Shown in pieces: positions 1 through 13,955 of a stretch of DNA of 64,000 nt (its first letter is position 1; the number at the start of each line of letters is the position of its first letter). The translations under genes were made by a program, and so were the position numbers. The stretch covers positions 138,272-202,271 of the forward strand of contig QNGE01000989.1 of NCBI GenBank assembly GCA_008508345.1, written 5' to 3'. This stretch comes from Paragonimus westermani (Eukaryota > Platyhelminthes > Trematoda > Plagiorchiida > Troglotrematidae). The notes under the pieces are model-generated. The model was not told where the DNA came from. It saw only the letters and a program-made list of their open reading frames with translations, and ran no database searches.

Positions 1-2014
1 ATCGGAAGTTCGAGTACAGCCAAAGGTCGAATGTTCCACAATTTTGTTTTCTCTAAGATAAATAAGACGGTTAATTAAATGTGGCGATATGTGGGAAAGT
101 CTAAAAAGCCAGACGAGGAAAATGGGACTTTGGATAACAGCTGGTTGATGTGGACGAATAAACCTGAATTGAAAGGAGGTATTCTCTCGAAAAATTTGGT
201 TGTGGGAAATTTTCGGGGTGTTAAACACTGAAATTTAGGGGTAAATAATAATAAAACCTATCATCTTCAAATTCGGTTCCAGTGAGCAAAACTCACATCA
301 TGCCATTTCGAGGAATTCGGTGTTGGGAGAGCACGCTAGATGATTTGTAACATTTTAAAGCACGATTACGTCTTCCATTGTACAGATTCACATGGTCCAG
401 AACAACGTCAATAACATGGTGTGAAGAAAACTTGAACTAGATACCAAGTAAATCCCTAATGGGAAAACAGGAAAAGACTGTAGAATCTTGAGAGACGCAA
501 CAGGAAACGAAAATATTGCATACCTTAATGGAAGTGTATGTTGTATCCGATTCCGAGATAAGCCTGGAGTTACAAGAAGTAACGCTTTTGGGCAAAAGAG
601 GAAACTTGTATCAGCAGCACTGTACACATTGTTGAGACCGAGAACGAACCAATGGAGAGCTCAATGGTGTATCAACTAAGGTAGAAGTTGAGCCTATGGT
701 ACACAAATTAAAGTATGCAATCCTATTTTGAGAAGCTAGTTTTCCATAACAGTTCAAGCTTTCCCCTTCTGGAACAGGTGTGATACGACGATGTGCCCAA
801 TGGTTTGGGACTTTTGTCTTTTGTCGAGGTGACCAGTGGAAAGTCATACAAGCCGATTAGCAAATAGAGGCGCATATATTCTATAAACAACTGGAGAGAC
901 AGTGTCTGGCCAGGCTGCTTTGCCAAGTATTTAAATAGGATGTGGCAAACAGACAGAGATCTGCAACCTTTGAACCTGTGCGATTACTGATAGCGTTCCG
1001 GAAGCTTAGCGTCAAAGTAAAGCACTTTACTCAATAAGTAAACTGAGCCTGATAAACTGACCTTGAGCCTCGAAAGGTGGGGTTTGATTAAGCAAACTGC
1101 TACTTCAGTAGTAACAAACAAAGTTACAACGGTTGAAATGAAAGGTCAAATCGCACAATCATACGCTTGGTGATGTGTCAACAAGTTAGCAAAACGGCTT
1201 ATATTGCAGTACATTGGTTGCTTCGTAAGCCCTAGTGAAATGGGTTGGGATCACTGAAGAATTGTGTGCTACATTGTGAACATGCAGCAGCCTGCGTATA
1301 GGTCTTGTGGCAAGATTTTGTAAAAGTTTATACAGGTTTGGTTGTGACTTTAAAAGAATGTCACCGGGCTGTACGTATATCCAATAAGAAATTTTATCAA
1401 AATGCTTAGGATATACAGATTTCACATTAAAAGATCAGAGAGCAGTGTAATCAATGAGCAGAGTGCGAACATTAAAGAATAACAACAAGACGGGTGGAGA
1501 ACGCTTTGAAAAATTGAGTCCCTGACTTTCTTACAAACATCGGCGTTATGGAGGGATTAACTTTCGTCGTTGTATGAAGTAACATCGACTGTCAATGAAT
1601 ACGTGATCGCGAGTTTTACTCCGTGAGGTGTTGATATCGATTGCTGTTAACAAATGAGACCAAAATACCCGTATAGACAGACTACCAGCCTTTTCCCACT
1701 AGAACAAGGCAGAAAAACCGTATTGAGGTAGGTGTTCGTACTGCTGCTTGAGCGACTGTGAACTCACCACCACACAGACCAGTCGAGAGTTGCCTGATGG
1801 CATTGATGTCTTATTCGTATAAATCCAACACCTTACAACGTCGTTTTCCGTTTATTCAAAAAGGCACGGAATGTTAGAATGACGTTATAGTTTTTCGATT
1901 TTTTGCAGTCTGCCGTGGTTGTTTATTGGCATGATGGTGGTGAATTGTTGGAGTATGTTGTGCCTGTCAGACCGCAGGTTGTTAGCTGATTGAAATTTAA
2001 TTGCTTACATTATT
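1..2014. other. No gene recognised
   Basis: Both strands carry only short open frames broken by stops, with no domain motif I recognise and no frame-consistent set of splice sites. The stretch ends where the left arm of the inverted repeat around the sequence gap begins. Most likely intergenic or very old repeat sequence. Confidence 0.5.
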
Positions 2015-2271
2015 AGTTTGAACAAAGTAGATAGAACATGAAAGCTGGTAGATGCAAGCATTTCGTATTGACTTATCAGTACCAAACTTGCAATAACATG
2101 GGTGGGCTTTATTTAAAACAATCGATTTGAGGGGTGGAAAATCAATAGGCGAGTTAGGATAAGACATCAAGTCCAGGGAAGGGTCAGGTTCACGAACAGT
2201 TGTTTCTGAACACAGAGAGCTGGTTTGAGCCGATTAATTGCAACTGCTTCAGCGAACCGTAAGAATCTCGG
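2015..2271 (-). repeat. Left arm of inverted repeat (Penelope-like 3' end)
   Basis: The reverse complement of this 257-bp stretch matches 3238-3494 over the whole length with only scattered differences (for example a T/C change inside the shared LxLPWT coding end). Similarity stops abruptly at 2015, just after the shared TTCAAACT. The arm holds the last codons of the element's open frame plus about 150 bp of 3' untranslated sequence. Beyond 2271 this copy continues to the gap, while the other copy is hidden in N. Confidence 0.85.
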
Positions 2272-2441
2272 ATTGGAATGGCGCAACAGGATTTTGAATG
2301 CACAAGATGGATCGTTAGCATGACCAGTGGTCAAGATGTGTCTAGCGACTGAGGAAACTGGCTGTTTATGCGTTTCAGAAACATTGCCATTCTCCGGTAA
2401 CACGGACTTCTGTACCCATTTAGGTAAATGTTCCTTCATTC
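2167..2441 (-). pseudogene. Penelope-like element, C-terminal GIY-YIG endonuclease part (partial)
   Basis: The minus frame runs out of the N gap and ends at a stop near 2167. Penelope-like elements encode a reverse transcriptase followed by a GIY-YIG endonuclease that nicks the target DNA. The visible part fits the endonuclease C-terminal half: HILTTGH, then a run ending in FKILLR, then RFLRFAEAVAINRLKP with the conserved glutamate (AEA), then LCVQK and LxLPWT before the stop. This order (histidine-rich insert, EA.xI...P, LPW end) is what I know of metazoan Penelope endonucleases. The GIY-YIG signature itself and all of the reverse transcriptase would lie in the gap. No start codon is visible. 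Family call is firm by motif order; intactness cannot be judged. Confidence 0.7.
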
Positions 2442-3237
2442 NNNNNNNNNNNNNNNNNNNNNNNNNNNNNNNNNNNNNNNNNNNNNNNNNNNNNNNNNNN
2501 NNNNNNNNNNNNNNNNNNNNNNNNNNNNNNNNNNNNNNNNNNNNNNNNNNNNNNNNNNNNNNNNNNNNNNNNNNNNNNNNNNNNNNNNNNNNNNNNNNNN
2601 NNNNNNNNNNNNNNNNNNNNNNNNNNNNNNNNNNNNNNNNNNNNNNNNNNNNNNNNNNNNNNNNNNNNNNNNNNNNNNNNNNNNNNNNNNNNNNNNNNNN
2701 NNNNNNNNNNNNNNNNNNNNNNNNNNNNNNNNNNNNNNNNNNNNNNNNNNNNNNNNNNNNNNNNNNNNNNNNNNNNNNNNNNNNNNNNNNNNNNNNNNNN
2801 NNNNNNNNNNNNNNNNNNNNNNNNNNNNNNNNNNNNNNNNNNNNNNNNNNNNNNNNNNNNNNNNNNNNNNNNNNNNNNNNNNNNNNNNNNNNNNNNNNNN
2901 NNNNNNNNNNNNNNNNNNNNNNNNNNNNNNNNNNNNNNNNNNNNNNNNNNNNNNNNNNNNNNNNNNNNNNNNNNNNNNNNNNNNNNNNNNNNNNNNNNNN
3001 NNNNNNNNNNNNNNNNNNNNNNNNNNNNNNNNNNNNNNNNNNNNNNNNNNNNNNNNNNNNNNNNNNNNNNNNNNNNNNNNNNNNNNNNNNNNNNNNNNNN
3101 NNNNNNNNNNNNNNNNNNNNNNNNNNNNNNNNNNNNNNNNNNNNNNNNNNNNNNNNNNNNNNNNNNNNNNNNNNNNNNNNNNNNNNNNNNNNNNNNNNNN
3201 NNNNNNNNNNNNNNNNNNNNNNNNNNNNNNNNNNNNN
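2442..3237. other. Assembly gap (796 N)
   Basis: A run of 796 N, whose length may be only an estimate. The two flanks are inverted copies of the same element with their 5' sides pointing into the gap. A palindrome or near-identical inverted copies would be a natural cause of assembly failure here. Confidence 0.99.
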
Positions 3238-3342
3238 CCGAGATTCTTACGGTTCGCTGAAGCAGTTGCAATTAATCGGCTCAAACCAGCTCTCTGTGTT
3301 CAGAAACAACTGTTCGTGAACCTGGCCCTTCCCTGGACTTGA
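3238..3342 (+). pseudogene. Penelope-like element, GIY-YIG C-terminus, second copy (partial)
   Basis: Starts directly at the gap edge and encodes the same end as the left copy: PRFLRFAEAVAINRLKP, LCVQK, then LALPWT and a stop (left copy has LTLPWT). It contains the conserved glutamate of the endonuclease. Everything upstream is N. It reads rightwards, so the two copies are divergent, with 5' halves facing each other inside the gap. The 3' untranslated stretch that follows matches the left copy up to 3494. Confidence 0.7.
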
Positions 3343-3494
3343 TGTCTTATCCTAACTCGCTTATTGATTTTCCACCCCTCAAATCGATTGTTTTAAATAA
3401 AGCCCACCCATGTTATTGTAAGTTTGGTACTGATAAGTCAATACGAAATGCTTGCATCTACCAGCTTTCATGTTCTATCTGCTTTCTTCAAACT
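3238..3494 (+). repeat. Right arm of inverted repeat (Penelope-like 3' end)
   Basis: The 257-bp mirror of 2015-2271. Match ends at TTCAAACT, after which the two flanks are unrelated. That common end probably marks the true 3' end of the element in both copies. Confidence 0.85.
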
Positions 3495-5326
3495 GCTCGA
3501 AGGAACCAATTGTTTTATATATTATTAGTTATAATTTGCCCGGCATTTTTATCCATACTTCACAACTTCAGTTACTCATTGTTTCTTCTGACATGCACTC
3601 CAATACACATTATCTAACTGATATGTTCGGCTAATTGGGGTGATAATCTGTACTGACAGACGGTTTTTTGTGCTATATATTTAGCATTAGTGCATTCGTT
3701 CATTACTTATAACCAATGCTGTCAACTCCCCTTCCATAAATTGTGACTTTTACCTCATTTTCCAAAGTGTTCGATAAATGACTGTTTCTATTTGGTTACA
3801 AAAGAGATTTACTTTCGGACAATTCAGTGAGAACCTTGGTGCTGTCTAGAACCATCAAACTGCTCCCTTGTTTAATGAACAACTCACTTTGGCAATTCAC
3901 CTCCATTTCAATTGTGTGACCGCCAAACAATCTTTGGTATACCAGTCATCTTGTAAAATGACCATATTTTCGGTCTAACGTTCGCTGTTCACTTTTCACT
4001 ATGCATTATGCAGCTTGTCCATTCTGTACAGTTAAGGTGTCCACGAAGAATCACAATTGAGGATTATTATATTTACCTCGCACACTATTGTTCTACAAAC
4101 CACCGCGTTACACTACTGTTTTCACTGTCTTCTCCAGCCTTGCTTATCTGGACGGTTTGATCTACTAGGATTATTTAAACTATTCACCACTAAACATTCG
4201 TTCCAGTAACATCAACCTGCCACTCATACTTGGTAGTAAGAAGTGCACCTATTTGCTACGCATTATCGGTAGATTCCGAGGTTGTACAGAAGCGGAAAAA
4301 TTGCGAACACCAATAAGAGGTGTATGTGAACTCTACTCACGGAATCCCTATGATTATTTCAGCGACTCACACTGTTTATTAACCGAAGAAAGATACTAAT
4401 TTCAGACATTCATTTTTCTAGCGTCTTCCTAAAAAAGAGAGTACTGAAAAACACTTTAAAAGTGTAACAACAATATCGATACACGTCGAGGTGCTTGAGT
4501 AAAAAATTTCCAGGAGAAGCATCAGGGTTTCCGCTACCTACTGAGTTTACCCAAAGGATATGCGACTTCAGAAGTGTTCAATGAACGTGGTGTATCGCTA
4601 GAAGTGACGTAACTTATAAGGTTCCCACCGTTTAGATCTTGTTTCAGTTCATTTTGGACAGTCGCGTGTCATTAGATTCGACGTACCAAGGTCAAGTGCA
4701 GTTTGAAGATTTTGGCTGAATTTGCCGAACACTGCGTTAAGGGAATTCGTTCACACTATAAAAAAGTAAGACTTTTATGGCACCAAACCTCAATAAATTT
4801 GTTTTTTCCTGTGCCATATTGCTAAAGCATATGAGATCACAAACGTTTACTTCCATGGATTAGTATTTCATATAACTAACTCAAGCGCCGAAGTATCAAC
4901 CTTACGCAGCAACGTTGCTGAAGTGGTTTATGTTGGTATAAAGTGACCATATCTGGGGTGTTGTGTTTGGCTGAAAGAATACAATGGAAATTTTGTCTAA
5001 CCACATGGGTACTGCGTAGCTGATGACAACATCGAGGTACAGGAATGGAGGAAAATACGGACAACCTTTACCCTCAGCGACGACCATCGTCTGTTGAATG
5101 CACGGAGCACAGGCGTGTGACACAGATGAGAGTTGGAAAGTCGACTCATAGGTATAACGGAGACAGGAGATAAGAACTCAACATTGGAGCAGCAATCAGT
5201 CAGCTCTTAGGTATTCAACTTTATAGTGAGTAAGCAACTTGTGCAAGTGTAGGGATGATGTTAACACGAAGGATGTAACGAGGAAATAACAAGTAGTGCA
5301 TAAAGTCAGGTGGGACGTTACAACGC

Positions 5327-5327
<1 letters not shown>
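3495..5327. other. No gene recognised
   Basis: Only short frames without recognisable domains on either strand. No tRNA-like cloverleaf or tandem structure was noticed. Confidence 0.45.

Positions 5328-5364
<37 letters not shown>
5328..5364. repeat. (TA)n microsatellite
   Basis: An uninterrupted alternation of T and A over 37 bp. It has no coding meaning, although it makes an artificial run of I and Y codons in one frame. Confidence 0.97.
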
Positions 5365-5366
<2 letters not shown>

Positions 5367-5671
5367 GAAAGGATGGAGATGTACTGAGATTTACCGCTTA
5401 CATGACAGATTCCACATAATTGATCATCTGATCCAGATCAGCTTTGCGATGTTCCAGATTGGAATCACGTTTGGCACGAGCCTAGGGGAAGTAATCGAGC
5501 GGTAAACAGGATTGCAAGAGTAGTTCGGCAAAATGGACCAACACAATATATCACAGGGTGGTCCCCAGATCAGAGTTATTCGAACTGACCAACAAAAAGG
5601 TGAAACAAAGTCAACGCAACCAACGGGATAGATTTTAAAACATATCGAAACAGACAGGTGAGACGTTCACT

Positions 5672-6004
5672 TTGAATACAGTAAAGAAGATAGGCCTTCA
5701 GGTAGAGCACATAACCTACCAAGAACACGAACTCGAATATCTATCAGCGTCGGTAACGTTAGTGATCAAATCTAAGAGTGGCGACTTGGTTGTACGGACT
5801 ACATGTTTCCACACTTGCAATAGAGTAATGGGAGAAAAAACAGACTGGCGAAAAGTTAATCTCGAAACCGATAGTCGTAGACACCGATGGCGTATAAATG
5901 ATGATGATATCCTATTCAATGACAGTCAATTACTCGTAGCAATCCAGCAAGACGGAGGGCCCATGGACGTGATGGAAGAAGAGAACAAGAATGCAGTGAT
6001 ATGA
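5672..6004 (+). pseudogene. Unrecognised open frame, possibly a Gypsy protease-region remnant
   Basis: An open plus-strand frame of 110 codons with no ATG near its start (it opens on TTG). The second half is hydrophilic, with RVMGEKTDWRKVNLETD followed by an acidic stretch (INDDDILFND) and MDVMEEENKN before the stop. The phrase around MGEKTDW recalls the end of Ty3/Gypsy aspartic protease domains (G-x-D-W-L), and Gypsy debris lies 5 kb further on, but no DTG active-site triplet is visible. It could equally be a chance frame. I do not assign a function. Confidence 0.2.
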
Positions 6005-8107
<2,103 letters not shown>

Positions 8108-10013
8108 CAAATAAGACACGTCCACTTGGGATCTCGTGCTGCCGTTGAGGAATCACAGCTGCAAGTGCAAAAAAATAATGAGAAGTGAAAATTAGCCGGA
8201 GATATGCAACGGTGAATACGGAGGGGCAATAAACGTGTACGCAGGTTCCCCATGTGTAGCGCCTCTAGAAATGTGCCCACAAACCGCGTGTCGTAATAAG
8301 ATTGCCTTCTTCTCTATGCAAATGGGACCTTACTGCTGTGCATTCGTGAAATGTGGCAGACCTCCAAATTTGTACATATATGACCTTGGTAATATCTGCA
8401 CAATTGTGGTCGCGAAATGTGGCTTATGACGTAGATAGATTCATAGTTATCATCCAATTCCTATTGAATTTTCCTCCATAAGTGATTTGTCAGCCTAAAT
8501 TTCCTCTGCCCCATAATCGCTTTTCCCAAACCAGTGTGATTTTTCTTCGTTGCGGTTTACCAATGTCATATTTGATGTATATGAAAGAAAACCCGAAGCG
8601 ATTGTGCCGTCCACAAATTTTTATGCACTTCAACACCCCGTGATTTAGGACGTACACAAGTGGATAAAGTGAAGGAAGATTACTTCTTCCGTTTACCATC
8701 TTACTGAAGGGTGGTTACGATGGCGTGCTTCATTAGTGCACAGTGGCCAGTAAACGGAAGAGGAACCGTCGGCTGTTGGTCCCTAGCTGTCCCGGTAGCT
8801 GACGACATTCTGAAAGCAAATGGGATGCACCAAAACGTTAATTTCAGTTTGCCATATCATACAAGGGGTAGATATTCATAGCGAGCTTGATTTTCAATTT
8901 TAACGGAAGTGACGCTACATCTGCCAGCCACTACAATTGTTCCGATAGAATGAAGACATCACATTCTGCGCGTTTGATCCTTGTAAGATCTAGGAATTTC
9001 GTAGAAGTAGACTGGCAACCAAAATGAATGATTATATTTGCTTCACATCAGTTGTATGCCCTTTCAATTTTTCTGGAGTTCACCACATAGCAAAACCACT
9101 TGAACTATATTATCGGTGGAGAGTCCATCATGTATTGCGTAACCTCGAACTGTCCACAGACCAGCGAGAATAAAATAAATCGTGTTGAATTTGATCAGTC
9201 GCAGTCAAATTCCACCTACTAAGGAAACCAACAACCAACAATGAGGTCAATTACAACCTGAAGTTTCGCTATCTTGCCCAGCAGATTCATTTCCACATGA
9301 TTTTCTATTTCGTCCTCAGGATAAAAATTGGTCGAATCAAAGATAAACGCTGGAACGGGTTGCGTAACTTATGAAAGGTTGTTTGCCAAAATTCTAACGT
9401 GTCCCAACTGATACATCATAATCATCGTCGTCAGTGGGACCGCATGTATTGACCTTAGCATCAGGTCTGTTGGGCATGGTTCAGCAGCATACCTCTAACT
9501 CGTACCTTATATGAACTATGATCGTATCAGACTTAATGGCGTCTTGGATGACCTACGAACTAGAATGGGGGGAACGCACACGCGAAAGTCCGTGGAACGG
9601 CGAACTCTAACCATCCAACTCACGATGTCACAGTGGGACGGTAAGATAACTGTCAAAATACAGGACAATATGAATTCTACAACGATGCGAGGCACCATCG
9701 GACGTTTCGACCGACATAACTTTTAAAGCCGATTCCCAGTAGAGGCCCACTCTGGACATTTCTGGTGAACAATAGTGGGATGTAGTTGATATATTTTGGT
9801 GCTACGCGAAAACTGATAACAAGCTGTTCTAAAAGAAACTGTCAGTTATTGACGAAGTAACTCTTCATATTTTTGGCTACCAGGATTTCTTTCATATACC
9901 CGGAATCATATAGTCCGTCGAAATAAACGCCAAAAAATGGCCGACGGGAGAAGGTTACAACTCAAGAGATAAGCTACCAGAGCAGCATGCACTTTTTCAC
10001 GTACAGCAGCCTC
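8108..10013. other. Upstream of the helicase gene; no gene recognised
   Basis: The region 5' of the helicase start shows no recognisable coding domain on either strand. The helicase promoter presumably lies in the first few hundred bases, but I see no clear core element to mark. The open frame at 9511-9726 has no domain I know. Confidence 0.4.
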
Positions 10014-10203
10014 ACCATAGACAGCAACGGACTACAAGTTCGTACTGATGCCTAACTGTCACACAACCATGAAAACGAAACCCTGTACAGGAGGAGGGAA
10101 GAAAAAGGAAGGGGATGGGTAGAAACGGTAGTAACAAAAATAGCTTCATCTCCATTCAAACATTCAGGAACAAGGTGTGTACGCTTTGCAAACAAAAACA
10201 CCC
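10014..10203. repeat. Dispersed repeat 1, copy A
   Basis: Begins CATAGACAGCAA and proceeds through ACTGxCACACAACCATGAA, a purine-rich block (GGAGGAGGGAAGAAAAAGG), CCATTCAAACATTCAG and CAAGGTG..TTTGCAAACAA. The same landmarks in the same order and spacing occur at 23206-23395. Homology is evident despite many substitutions. No coding potential is shared. Could be an untranslated end of a LINE or a short non-autonomous element. Confidence 0.75.
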
Positions 10204-11059
10204 TACGTCTATCGTGAGGTGCACTGAATGCACCGTTAGGTATATATGTATGCTGGCGACAGACGTTTCTAGAAACGCTCAACTAACGGTGCACAATTTG
10301 AGTTTTTGAAATAAATTGGCCTTAAGCCAACGTTTGACGTCTGTATATACTGGGCAGGTCTACTCTGTTGCGCTTAGGCACGTTGGTGCGAAATGAATCA
10401 GTGAATAGCCCGGAAGTATCAAGTCATAGCTAAATTGGAACGGGATGAACGCAGTGACGACGTTGGTCAGGTCTTTAAATGATTCCACGGTAACTATTCT
10501 TACACCGCAATCATCCGTGGGTAGGTGCGCGTGAGTTCAAGCATATAAGTATCAGGAATTCATTTGGCGTGCTGTAAGAAAGACCGAAATTGTCTCAACC
10601 TGATTATGTTTAGGCAAAAATTCTTGCGAGAACTGAGGTTTGCTATGCCTGGGACGAATGATGACATTTGCTAAAAACACGTCAAGCTAACTTAAATTGG
10701 CGTATCCAGTGAACGAAGGTGAAACAGAAGTACTCATAGTAAATGAATGAAACAAAACCTATGGATGAAACCAATTGATCGCCTACGAGTACGACGAAAA
10801 AAGCAACGAACGTTCCACCGACACTAAAACTGTTGAAGATTCACTCTTCTAAACGCACCTAAAATTATCTCTAGGTCAAAGCCGCTAATGAAAAACTTCA
10901 CGGGTTAATTCATTTTAATGAATTTTTGGGCGCGTCATAGGTAAGAATGATGATGTTTACCATATCTAAAGTCTTCTTCTGTTATATGACTTTCTCAATA
11001 CAGCCCACGTATTGGTTAATATCAAGAGCTGAGCTGGTTGACAATCAAAGACGCGTTCC
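10204..11059. other. No gene recognised
   Basis: Nothing assignable on either strand. It may include upstream pol sequence of the Gypsy fragment that becomes readable at about 11060, but I cannot support that by motif. Confidence 0.35.
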
Positions 11060-11890
11060 TAGGGAGCCAAACGGAAGAAATCTTGGCGCATCTGCACAAA
11101 GCTGAAGAAATATCCCTCATAGACCTGCATTCCAATCATCAGCAGTTACCAATGGTACAGAAGGACAGGGCAAGAACCGCTTTTGTGTGAACGGACAGCA
11201 GTGCGAATTCCTTAGAAGGCCGTTCGGTCTTTGCAACGCTCCAACTACCTTCAGAAGCTCCTTGCTTCATATTCTGAAGGATCTGGAAGCAGTAACCATG
11301 TACAGCAACGATATCGGAATACGTGGAAAGGCTGAGAGCAGTGCTACAACGAATCGACGCAACCGACCTAAAACTGAGTAGTAAGAAATGCAGTTCAACC
11401 GCTTACTTGGGACACACAGTTGGTAACGGAATAATCCAACCACTTCCAGAGAAACTGATAGCCATCAAGAATTTTTCAACACCAAAATCAAGTGAAAACT
11501 GAAGTTCTTTCTCGGAAGGATTAGCTACGATTCGAGCTTTACGTCGAAGTTCTCTCAGAAAGCATATCCATTCCTGAACTGCTGAGGAAGGACAGGGAAG
11601 TCGTATGGACTGAAGACTTCGAGATGGCGCTTAACAAAATAAAACGGGAAGCTGTCAACATTCGATGGTGCCTGACGATCCCCAAACCGAATGGACCATT
11701 CACTGTGTCAGTAGGTGCAAGTGATATCAGAATTAGAGTAGTTATTCCATAGCCGTCATGAACAATTAAGTGCGCCAGCTGTGTACTGGCGGAAGCAGAC
11801 AGAAAGTATCTTACCATGGAGAGAGAATAATCAGCTTTCATTTGGACGCTAGAGAAGTGGAGGACCCCATTATTATTACCATCATTGGTA
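11060..11890 (+). pseudogene. Ty3/Gypsy pol fragment 1 (reverse transcriptase to RNase H)
   Basis: Read across frames, the plus strand gives, in order, EEILAHLHKAEEISLIDLHS (normally FSTIDLHS, with the first catalytic aspartate), MVQKDRARTAF, NGQQCEFLRRPFGLCNAPTT, then a degraded catalytic box MYSNDI where YxDD is expected. Later come TAYLGHTVG and IKNFSTPKS (connection), an RNase H start in GPFTVSVGASDI, and DRKYLTMERE with LEKWR near 11840. At least three stops and several frame shifts separate these blocks, so it is a dead fragment. It ends near 11890, where LINE sequence in the other orientation soon begins. The element would have made a cDNA in a cytoplasmic particle; this copy cannot. 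Confidence 0.75.
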
Positions 11891-12169
11891 GTATAACAGC
11901 CGTGAGCCTGATTGAAAGACACCGTGGCTCGGGCCGTCCCCCACCTCAACAATGACATGGAATACCTTAGAATTGTTACTAAGAAGCTTGAGATTTGAGA
12001 AAAAAGAAGATTAAGCGGAACCAGGAATGGTATGGATACAGGTATGTCATTGGCTACGGCACACCGTTATCTCGAATGGCGTTTATGAACAGCGATTTGA
12101 GTGAACACCAAGATCCAAGCCAGGTATGCAACATCTATCCACTTTGTTCAATGGAACAGTCAGGGTCCT

Positions 12170-13955
12170 CATATTCCGTGATCACGTTGTTGCCTGACCA
12201 CCACGCAACTGTTGGTGGTCTCAGTATATAATGTCCCGTAAGGTAAACAATCAACTGGCGTACGAAGTACGTGACCCCAACATCGCAGGCTGAACGTGAT
12301 TACTTGACGAAGTGACTGCGCATCCCGAGCGTTCCAGAATATGTTGCTCATGCAACCAGCCCACTTAATGTAAGCTAGTTGATGGAGAGAACGATTATCA
12401 AACACAAGTCTGCTTGTATCTTCGCTGCGAACAGACCACGTTTCCGAATCAAACAGCAAAACAGAACATACACAAACATTGCATACCCTTCCTTTCGGCG
12501 ACAACCGGGCGCTTTTCGATACCACAGATGACGCAGGCTGGCAAAAACAAATCATGCCTTAGCTATCCTCGCCGACATCTCATCAGCAACATTACAAGTT
12601 GACGAGACATTGCTATGCAGGTATGTGAACGTGTTCACAGTCTCGAGCGGATTACCTGCAATAAAGAAAGTAAGGATGGAAATGCCCCAATCTTGAAGTA
12701 GCACTTGACACTTTGAAGGTGCGAAGCGTATTCTATGCAAACCAGCCCGATCAATTACCTTGTTCAGCACGTCTTCGGCGGAGGTGCTAAGTAAGCCAAT
12801 ATCATCCCCATACTCTGAACCAGTCAACCTAGCTCCAGGAAGAAGCACAACACTAAGCTCCCTGGATTTCTCAAGAGCAACTCCCAGAATATTGTCCATG
12901 ACGAAAATGAACAAGAGGGGGGAAATCTGATACCCTTAATGAACACCACTAGAAGTGATGAATGCCGGGGATAACCATCCATAAACCCTCGAGCTGCTCG
13001 AAGAGTGGGCATACAGTAATTTCAACACATTCAAGTATTTTCTTGGTACTCCCCTGTGAATGAGATAATTCCAGAGGACGCTACGAGCGACCGAATCGAA
13101 AGCACGGCTGTCCAAGATCCGTCGTAGGGTAAAAATGTGATCAACGCACCTACGACCGGATCGGAGTCCTGCTTGTTCTTCACGTATCTCACTTCCTTTG
13201 GGCTTAGGAAGCCGATGTAAAATGAGGCCAGCGGATAACTTAGACGCAACAGACACTAGACTTACCCCACTGTGGTTATCACACAGACTTCGGACCTCTT
13301 TTAGAACGCGGGAACTACCGTTGATGGACATTGACCACGAGATACCTCTTCAGCTTCTCAAACCTTCTGAAGGAGTGCCGTCAGTTCTGATATCAACCCC
13401 ACCCCCACCATCCTTGAAAAGTGGAAAGGGGGGACGTAGACCAGAAGCTTTGTTACGCCTGAATAACTAAAGCCTCTGGGCCACTTCTGCCTCTGATAGA
13501 AGGCTGTCTGGAATGCAATAACTGACCATTCGGGTCTCGTCGTCCACATGGTCTGGTTGAGGGCAGCTGGACTGTTCCTCAAAATGTTCAGCTTGCCTAT
13601 CAAATCGGCGTGGTTGGCTGATGATAAGTGAGTCGTCTTTTTTATACCTGGCCTCACTTACACCGACTTGATGACCAGTACAACCATTGATCTGCTATTC
13701 CCAGACAAACAGACTTGTTTCATCTCTCTTGGCTGTTCGAACAAGTGATGTTCACGGTCTTTGCGCAAGCTATTGGTCAGCTTGCATTTAGGTACATGGC
13801 GGTCGTCATCCCATTCACAACCGAGTAGGATCGAGCGACGCTTGCTCGTAAGGTTTACCGACGTGACGGAAATCCAGTTCAGTCGCAACCGCACAGCTCC
13901 TTCAGAACATGCCTTCAGAACGCACCAAGTTTTCATAGCTGCTCCCACTTGTTAA
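12170..13955 (-). pseudogene. LINE fragment A: linker, reverse transcriptase and C-terminus
   Basis: Minus strand, read high to low. 13948-13658 is the linker after the endonuclease (LTNSLRKDREHHL, SGNSRSMVVLV). Next comes a degraded pre-RT stretch including NKASG near 13470. 13331-12936 is RT: SLVSVASKLSAGLILHRL, EEQAGLRSGRRCVDHIFTLRR, FDSVARSVLWNYLIHRG, then FITSSGVH (normally SGVRQGCPLSP). 12914-12552 has FVMDNILGVALE and EYGDDIGLLS, where the catalytic YADD reads YGDD but keeps both aspartates, followed by SKCQVLLQDW. 12555-12169 is the thumb and C-terminal part (LRCWGHVLRTP). Stops and frame shifts separate the blocks. The endonuclease is absent at the 5' end, which is typical 5' truncation. 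Motif wording places it with RTE/R1-like LINEs of trematodes. It lies between two Gypsy pieces. Confidence 0.8.

Noticed and set aside
2327..3342. Long open frames across 2442-3237
   Set aside because: They consist of N positions translated as unknown residues. Only the coding text at the two gap edges is real.
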